A stretch of 64,000 bases of DNA. It comes from Pteria penguin. Its lineage: Eukaryota > Mollusca > Bivalvia > Pterioida > Pteriidae. Under the pieces are notes generated by a model that saw only the letters and a list, made by a program, of their open reading frames with translations, did no database searches and had not been told where the DNA came from. Where the stretch lies: the NCBI GenBank assembly GCA_035048485.1, contig CM068580.1, positions 57,055,983 through 57,119,982 on the forward strand. The letters run 5' to 3'. The translations under genes and the position numbers were made by a program. Below, one piece after another: positions 58,120 to 64,000 of the stretch. The stretch's first letter is position 1. The number at the start of each line of letters is the position of its first letter.

Positions 58120-58447
58120 AATTTCTATTGAAACGGACGGCTCATACCTTCACCACCGTTTCTATTTCACCATTCATATTTTGTGTGGGAAAACTTTGCT
58201 GATAGAAACTGGGTCATTGCATTGTGATGTATTTATTCGAGTATACATGGATTGTTTTACAAGAAAATGGATTAATATGAATAGTTGAGGATTTAATTAG
58301 CTGAAAAGGTAAGTGATTTGTGCCTGTCACTCCATTTTTTGGATACAATGACCCAGTTTCTATCAGCAAAGTTTTCCCACACAAAATATGAATGGTGAAA
58401 TAGAAACGGTGGTGAAGGTATAAGCCGACCGTTTCAATAGAAATTAA
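58120..58447. mobile_element. Foldback MITE with ~9-bp target duplication
   Basis: The left arm AATTTCTATTGAAACGGACG continues through CACCACCGTTTCTATTTCAC, TTTTGTGTGGGAAAACTTTG and AGAAACTGGGTCATTG; the inverted right arm ends at 58445. Arms are about 110 bases around a 110-base loop. GACAGAGGT occurs at 58111-58119 and 58448-58456, fitting the 9-base duplications of Mutator-like elements. Confidence 0.85.
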
Positions 58448-58456
58448 GACAGAGGT

Positions 58457-59627
58457 ACCACAATTTCAAGCAATATCTACTGATTTCATACATTCACTAT
58501 TCTGGTCACAGTTCTAAATGATAAAAGCTATATTATATGTAGTTGTTTTGTATATATAGATGAAGTTAATGCGAGTTTACCAGTTTTTCATCTACAATCA
58601 ACATAGTACTGTAGTAGTCTCTGAAAAATTACACGTGCTGCAGCAGTAGGAACTCTTCGTACTTTTCCGTCTAGAAGAGGAAATGACGAGACAATCCGAT
58701 TGATATAAGCATAGGTACGAGTAAAAGACAAGGTCATTCCGAATGGTATAATCGTTCATTTAACAATATCGTAATGAAACTATTTCCTACTGGAAATATT
58801 TCGTAGGTAGATTATTGTTTTGAATGCAAGATGATATATTTTTCGTATTTTAGATAGAACATATACCAATGTTTGTTATTTCAGTTAGCTGTCAATTAAA
58901 TGCATTTAGCTGTGTAAAGCTTATTCGTTGAATTTTCAAGATGGCCACGATATAAATTTATTTTTTCCAGCTTGAAATTCACGATACCGAAGTTCACTTA
59001 TGGGCCCGGCATGAGTCTATCAATAGGGGTGTCTAACCTGTCGTACGATCGCTAAATCAAACGACAAGCGATTTTGAAGAATACCTCCTTTTTGCAACAA
59101 TTTTTGTCATGAATATTCAAATATTTACATATAATTCGGTCGGGATACGAGACCGCCCGTCTTCATACCTCACTATATGTACATTTCGGCACATTAAGCG
59201 TTAAATTGATTTATCATCGCTTTCTACGAAGAATCTAATATTATGAAATTTCTTTTCTTTTTTTTTCTTTTCTTTTTTCTTTTTTTTTTTTTTTTTTTGG
59301 TTTATTTATTTATTTATTTATTTTTAGTTTATTTCCCTATAACCAAGGACTTATAAACTTGCTATAACAGGCTATCCTATTTTGGGGATTATCTTTATTT
59401 ACATGATGATCTTAGTGTGACGTCACGCCGACTTATGCAATAATATAGATATATGTACGTAGATCTTTTTTTTTTCCTCGATACCATTGTATTCGCTGAT
59501 TTATGAGAATAAAGAATCTTAAAGAATCAGAATAGTGCCGACGCTTGTACACGATTTCATACTGGTAACAATCACAATGTGGGCGTGAACGTTGACGTTA
59601 GTGCAATGAGCTTCGCCGTTCGTTATC
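58457..59627. other. Intergenic, no gene seen
   Basis: 59250-59330 is T-rich with a TTTA run. 59340-59360 repeats AACCAAGGACTTATAAACTT, also seen in the hairpin at 35643. No supported coding sequence. Confidence 0.45.
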
Positions 59628-59785
59628 ATCCGTTAGGTGGCGCTAGCGTACTTTGAGTTAGAAACGACGTTGAACTTAAGCAACCTTATGACGTCATAAG
59701 AACGTTTCATTGTTCTTTGCGTCATTTTTGTGGGAATACGTTTTATTTCCTCCTCTAACATTAGGACCGCAATTAATCCGCGGAG
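59628..59785. repeat. Single arm of the CATCCGTTAGG foldback family
   Basis: CATCCGTTAGGTGGCGCTAG, GCAACCTTATGACGTCATAA, CGTTTCATTGTTCTTTG and GGACCGCAATTAA match one arm of 23369-23743. The other arm is absent. Confidence 0.75.
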
Positions 59786-60814
<1,029 letters not shown>

Positions 60815-60844
60815 TATCAATATCATATAGACTAGACCCTTTCT

Positions 60845-61010
60845 ATGCTACTGCAGACGAATTATATTTACACGCAGTGTTACTGCCTTACCGCCTGTGC
60901 TGTAAATAACACTAGGCTGGAGTGAATCGAGCCTCTCCAGAATGGCAGTGGTCACCTGTCTCTTCGCGCAGCGATAGCAAGCAAGAGCAGGTAACTCCAG
61001 TCTATAAAAC
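60845..61010 (-). repeat. Dispersed repeat Q, minus orientation
   Basis: GCTACTGCAGACGAATTATA, ATAACACTAGGCTGGAGTGA, CTCTCCAGAATGGCAGTGG and TCACCTGTCTCTTCGCGCAG are the inverted counterparts of 22018-22235 and 31537-31680. Confidence 0.75.
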
Positions 61011-61032
61011 GTCATTGAATCCTGGGCCACAG

Positions 61033-61328
61033 ACTGATTGGTTGATCGATTATTGTTTTACGTCACTCCCCGGTTGTTTCTCGTATATGTTGACTGCATC
61101 TGCAGTGCATGGTGCACTGTAGAGAATTTTTCATGCAATTTCTTTGCAACGGGCCAACTCGAACCAGTGAGGGATCTCAGTTTTACGTGCTACACTTACC
61201 GTGACAAGGGACCTCGGTTTTTACTGTCTCGACCGAAAGACAGAACACTGGTATGCCCAGGGCGGGAATCGGACCCGGAACCTCTAGGACATGAGACGAG
61301 CACCTCATCCACTAGATCACACCGGCTC
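61033..61328 (-). repeat. SINE family B
   Basis: The minus-strand head GAGCCGGTGTGATCTAGTGG, B box GGTTCCGGGTCCGATTCC, body TCTTTCGGTCGAGACAGT and ATCCCTCACTGGTTCG. It ends about 150 bases before the nucleotidase start codon. Confidence 0.92.
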
Positions 61329-61479
61329 AAATTAACGTAGAAGTGTCTATTCCATATAACGTTTCGAAACGCTTTTCGAAACGCTTTAAAACGAAATACT
61401 CTAATATGAGTCGACTACTGAAAAGCATTCGGTGCGGTCCTTCGCATGTTTGCAGACGAAAACAACGAAAAATGTTGGG

Positions 61480-62146
61480 ATGACCACGTCAGATCATGAT
61501 GCTGAATGGATATTATACCAATCATCGGACGATATGATATCTTCATCTTATCCAACATCAGTCCACGACTGGATGAACGCCATAAGACGTCCCACGCCTT
61601 ACAGGGTGGGCAATGCTCGGTTGCATCTGAAATCCAGAACAGTAGCTTACGCGATTTTATTTTCCTTTGCTGTTATAATTTTATTTGTTTCCCTACTTTC
61701 TGGACAACATACATCAAGTCTGGACTGTTTAAAGAGATGGGAGGCATATCACAGCTATCATCCTTCGACTTACGATTATACCTACCCTCTCTCCCCTGTA
61801 ACCATCATAGGTAAAAGTCAACAATATAGGATAGCACTTATTGCAGATTTAGACACAGACTCAAAAAGTTCTGAAAAGAAGAATTCCTGGTTCAGTTATT
61901 TCCATGAGGGCAATTTAACAATATCACAGAATGATAATTATGTAGATGTGTATTTAGACAGTAAACCATATAAATTGACATCAAAATTTTCCCTTGGTGG
62001 GCGTGGAATGGAACTTTCAGAGCTTGTTGTTTTTAATGGAAAGTTATACTCTGTTGATGACAGAACTGGTCTTGTGTATCATGTTTCTCGGACGGAAGTA
62101 TTTCCATGGGTAATATTAACAGATGGAAATGGAGAAAGTCCTAAAG
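61480..62146 (+). CDS. CANT1: CANT1-like, coding exon 1
   Basis: 222 codons plus one base, starting [14 protein letters not shown], with the membrane anchor and the first apyrase motifs; donor CCTAAAG|GTATAC. Confidence 0.93.
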
Positions 62147-64000
62147 GTATACATTATTAATGTTTATACATGTAAATCTCATCAAGTCCATTATGACTCT
62201 CTCTGCTACGTTGAAAATATCCAGAATTTTTTTGAGTTTATAATAGCAGATTTTCAGTTATTGTAATTTTGATTAATTTAGTAATATTTGGCTTTTTAAT
62301 TATATTATTATACTGCACTTTATGTTTTTATTAGGCACCAAGGACCTCTCTGAATATAACATTTGTAAAATTTAAAAAATACATGGTTTTACATTGAGAT
62401 AATCAGCAAGGTGAAATTATGAGGTAAAAAAGGGATTCTATTATATGTGTACACTTAATGTTCCAGAATCCAGGTTTTATTTAATTTGTTAATACATGTA
62501 GTTCCCATGCACTTAATTTGGAATAAATTTTATGGTACTTTCTTTGTGATTAATCCCTAACTTCTAAAAGTTCTAGATTTTTTTGAGTCAAGTACAATAA
62601 CCAATTATATATAATAATTATGTTCCAGATGGTGGCAAGTTTATATTTCATTTATCAGTCATTGCATGCAGATATTGGTGTAGACCCATGCATTTTCCAT
62701 ATCAATAAAATTGTTATAAGGATATTGGTATACATGTAGGACCTCACATTTTGCGAACTTTGTTTTACAAATTTTAAGTTGTCAGCCATGAAGTATATTT
62801 GATATATACAAAAAGAAATTGATAATGTTAATAATGTTTTCAGGACTAAAATGTGAATGGGCAACAGTGAAAAATAATAGGATGTATGTCGGAGGTCTAG
62901 GCAAGGAATGGACAACACGAGATGGCGTTGTGGAAAATCTGGATCCACAATGGGTGAAATCTATTGGTGTTAATGGTGATGTTATTCATTTAGATTGGCA
63001 TGAAAAATATGATGCAATGAGAGAAAAAGCTGGGTACAAGTTTCCAGGTATGGCATTGATTTATATATATATAAATTTATATAGAGGTTGATGAATTCAG
63101 GAGAAAGGGGGCAGTATGGTCTAGTGGAATTATACTGTAATTTTTATTTGATGAGTTTTGACTCTGACTGTGGGAAATAACTTTATTTAGGTTGTTTATT
63201 GCCTGGCTTCTAATCTATCCTTCAAATTGGACAAGGTAAATTAAGGTTCTGTCAAGTAGGTACCATTATCATATAGGTTAAGTAACCTTGGTATGACATA
63301 AAACAACAAACATGTAAATATGCATATTTGACAATGTACTAAAGCTTGTAAGAATTGACATGCAGTCTTCTTTATTTTTGTCAAATCAAACATAGATTTT
63401 AGGTAAAATATTTTCTTAAGTCCAAAATAAAGTATCCTAAATTTAGTCAAACAACAATAACAAAATTCATGTGGACGATTAATAAAAATTCACAACATAA
63501 GTAATAACACGGTCAAGTATTGTACATGTAAGTGGAAATCCAGGTCATCAGACACTGGGGATGAGCTAGCATCTCCTGCTGGAAAGCCACACATATATAA
63601 ATCTTTATTTTTTTCTTATTTTGAGGATTTGAGAAAATACAGTACAAATATATTACAGTCCAGACATTATGGTCTCAATTCCATTGTGAATTAGAAATTA
63701 CATGAAATATTATAATTTTACACATAATACAAAGGCATGAATCAGCTCAAGTAAACTTTTACCTGTATTCATACTGTGTTATGTGTGATTTTCCCTCTGT
63801 GTTTTGTGTATCATTTTCCCAGAACACCTTAACTGCACTGTATATATCGTTAAATAACTGCTATTTAGTACTTTAAGAAAATTATTTTTCCTCTCAATTT
63901 TAGGTTACATCATACATGAATCTGGGGTGTGGAGTGAAATTCATCAGAGATGGTTTTTCTTGCCTAGAAGGGCTAGTAAATTCAAGTATGAGGAAAAAGC
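61480..64000 (+). CDS. CANT1: Soluble/membrane calcium-activated nucleotidase (apyrase), CANT1-like, 5' part
   Basis: Hydrolyses UDP, GDP and related nucleotides in the ER/Golgi or outside the cell in a calcium-dependent way; in vertebrates it supports proteoglycan synthesis. Exons 61480-62146, 62844-63047 and 63904 to the window edge join in frame at phase-1 GT-AG junctions. A hydrophobic segment at residues 55-73 ([19 protein letters not shown]) after a 50-residue head predicts a type II membrane anchor. Family motifs: [85 protein letters not shown] and PRRASK. The first in-frame ATG preceded by no better candidate is at 61480; the frame is open upstream without an ATG. The C-terminal third lies beyond the window. 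Confidence 0.94.
62844..63047 (+). CDS. CANT1: CANT1-like, coding exon 2
   Basis: Acceptor ATAATGTTTTCAG and donor TTTCCAG|GTATGG. 68 codons in phase 1 containing [15 protein letters not shown] and the Trp-rich [16 protein letters not shown]. Confidence 0.94.
63904..64000 (+). CDS. CANT1: CANT1-like, coding exon 3 (cut by window edge)
   Basis: Acceptor CCTCTCAATTTTAG. It encodes [20 protein letters not shown] and [13 protein letters not shown], a highly conserved block, and continues beyond the window. Confidence 0.94.

Overview
The window looks like nuclear DNA of a marine invertebrate, most likely a bivalve mollusc. The basis is intron-containing genes with GT-AG splicing, AT-rich repeat-dense intergenic DNA, tRNA-derived SINEs, arrays built like the pearl elements described from oysters, and a recurring TACATGTA-type motif. 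There is no bacterial-style operon and no CRISPR. The species cannot be told from the sequence alone.

Five genes are supported. (1) 8442-4668, minus strand: an unrecognised single-pass membrane protein built from short exons that are all multiples of three and all phase 1, including two related 33-base microexons. It has a TATA box and a noncoding first exon. (2) 13249-17612, plus: a copper amine oxidase in two coding exons, with the quinone-forming tyrosine and two copper histidines in exon 1 and the third copper histidine in exon 2. (3) 32324-33422, plus: a two-exon, 169-residue protein with a C2-C2 zinc-binding head, family unknown. (4) 53822-46551, minus: a nucleolar ribosomal-L1-domain protein resembling RSL1D1, with seven coding exons; the first coding exon was not found. 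(5) 61480 to the window end, plus: the first three coding exons of a calcium-activated nucleotidase (CANT1/apyrase), running off the edge.

Most of the rest is mobile DNA. At 18-32 kb there are SINEs, several foldback elements, a decayed non-LTR retrotransposon whose reverse transcriptase lost a catalytic Asp, and a diffuse short-repeat array broken by several insertions. At 34-48 kb there are three families of tandem-core elements sharing one tail design (tetranucleotide run or equivalent, hairpin, ATAAAA) and remnants of a second retroelement family. At 53-58.5 kb there is a 3.3-kb inverted repeat, one arm of which is split by a TTAA-flanked element.

The most informative signals are nested insertions where the empty site can be rebuilt. 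A small family with CA...TG ends and poly-G/poly-C interiors makes 5-base target duplications. A family starting CAGAGACA makes 7-base duplications and landed twice in the same short-repeat motif. I see no functional cluster linking the five genes; they look like independent neighbours.
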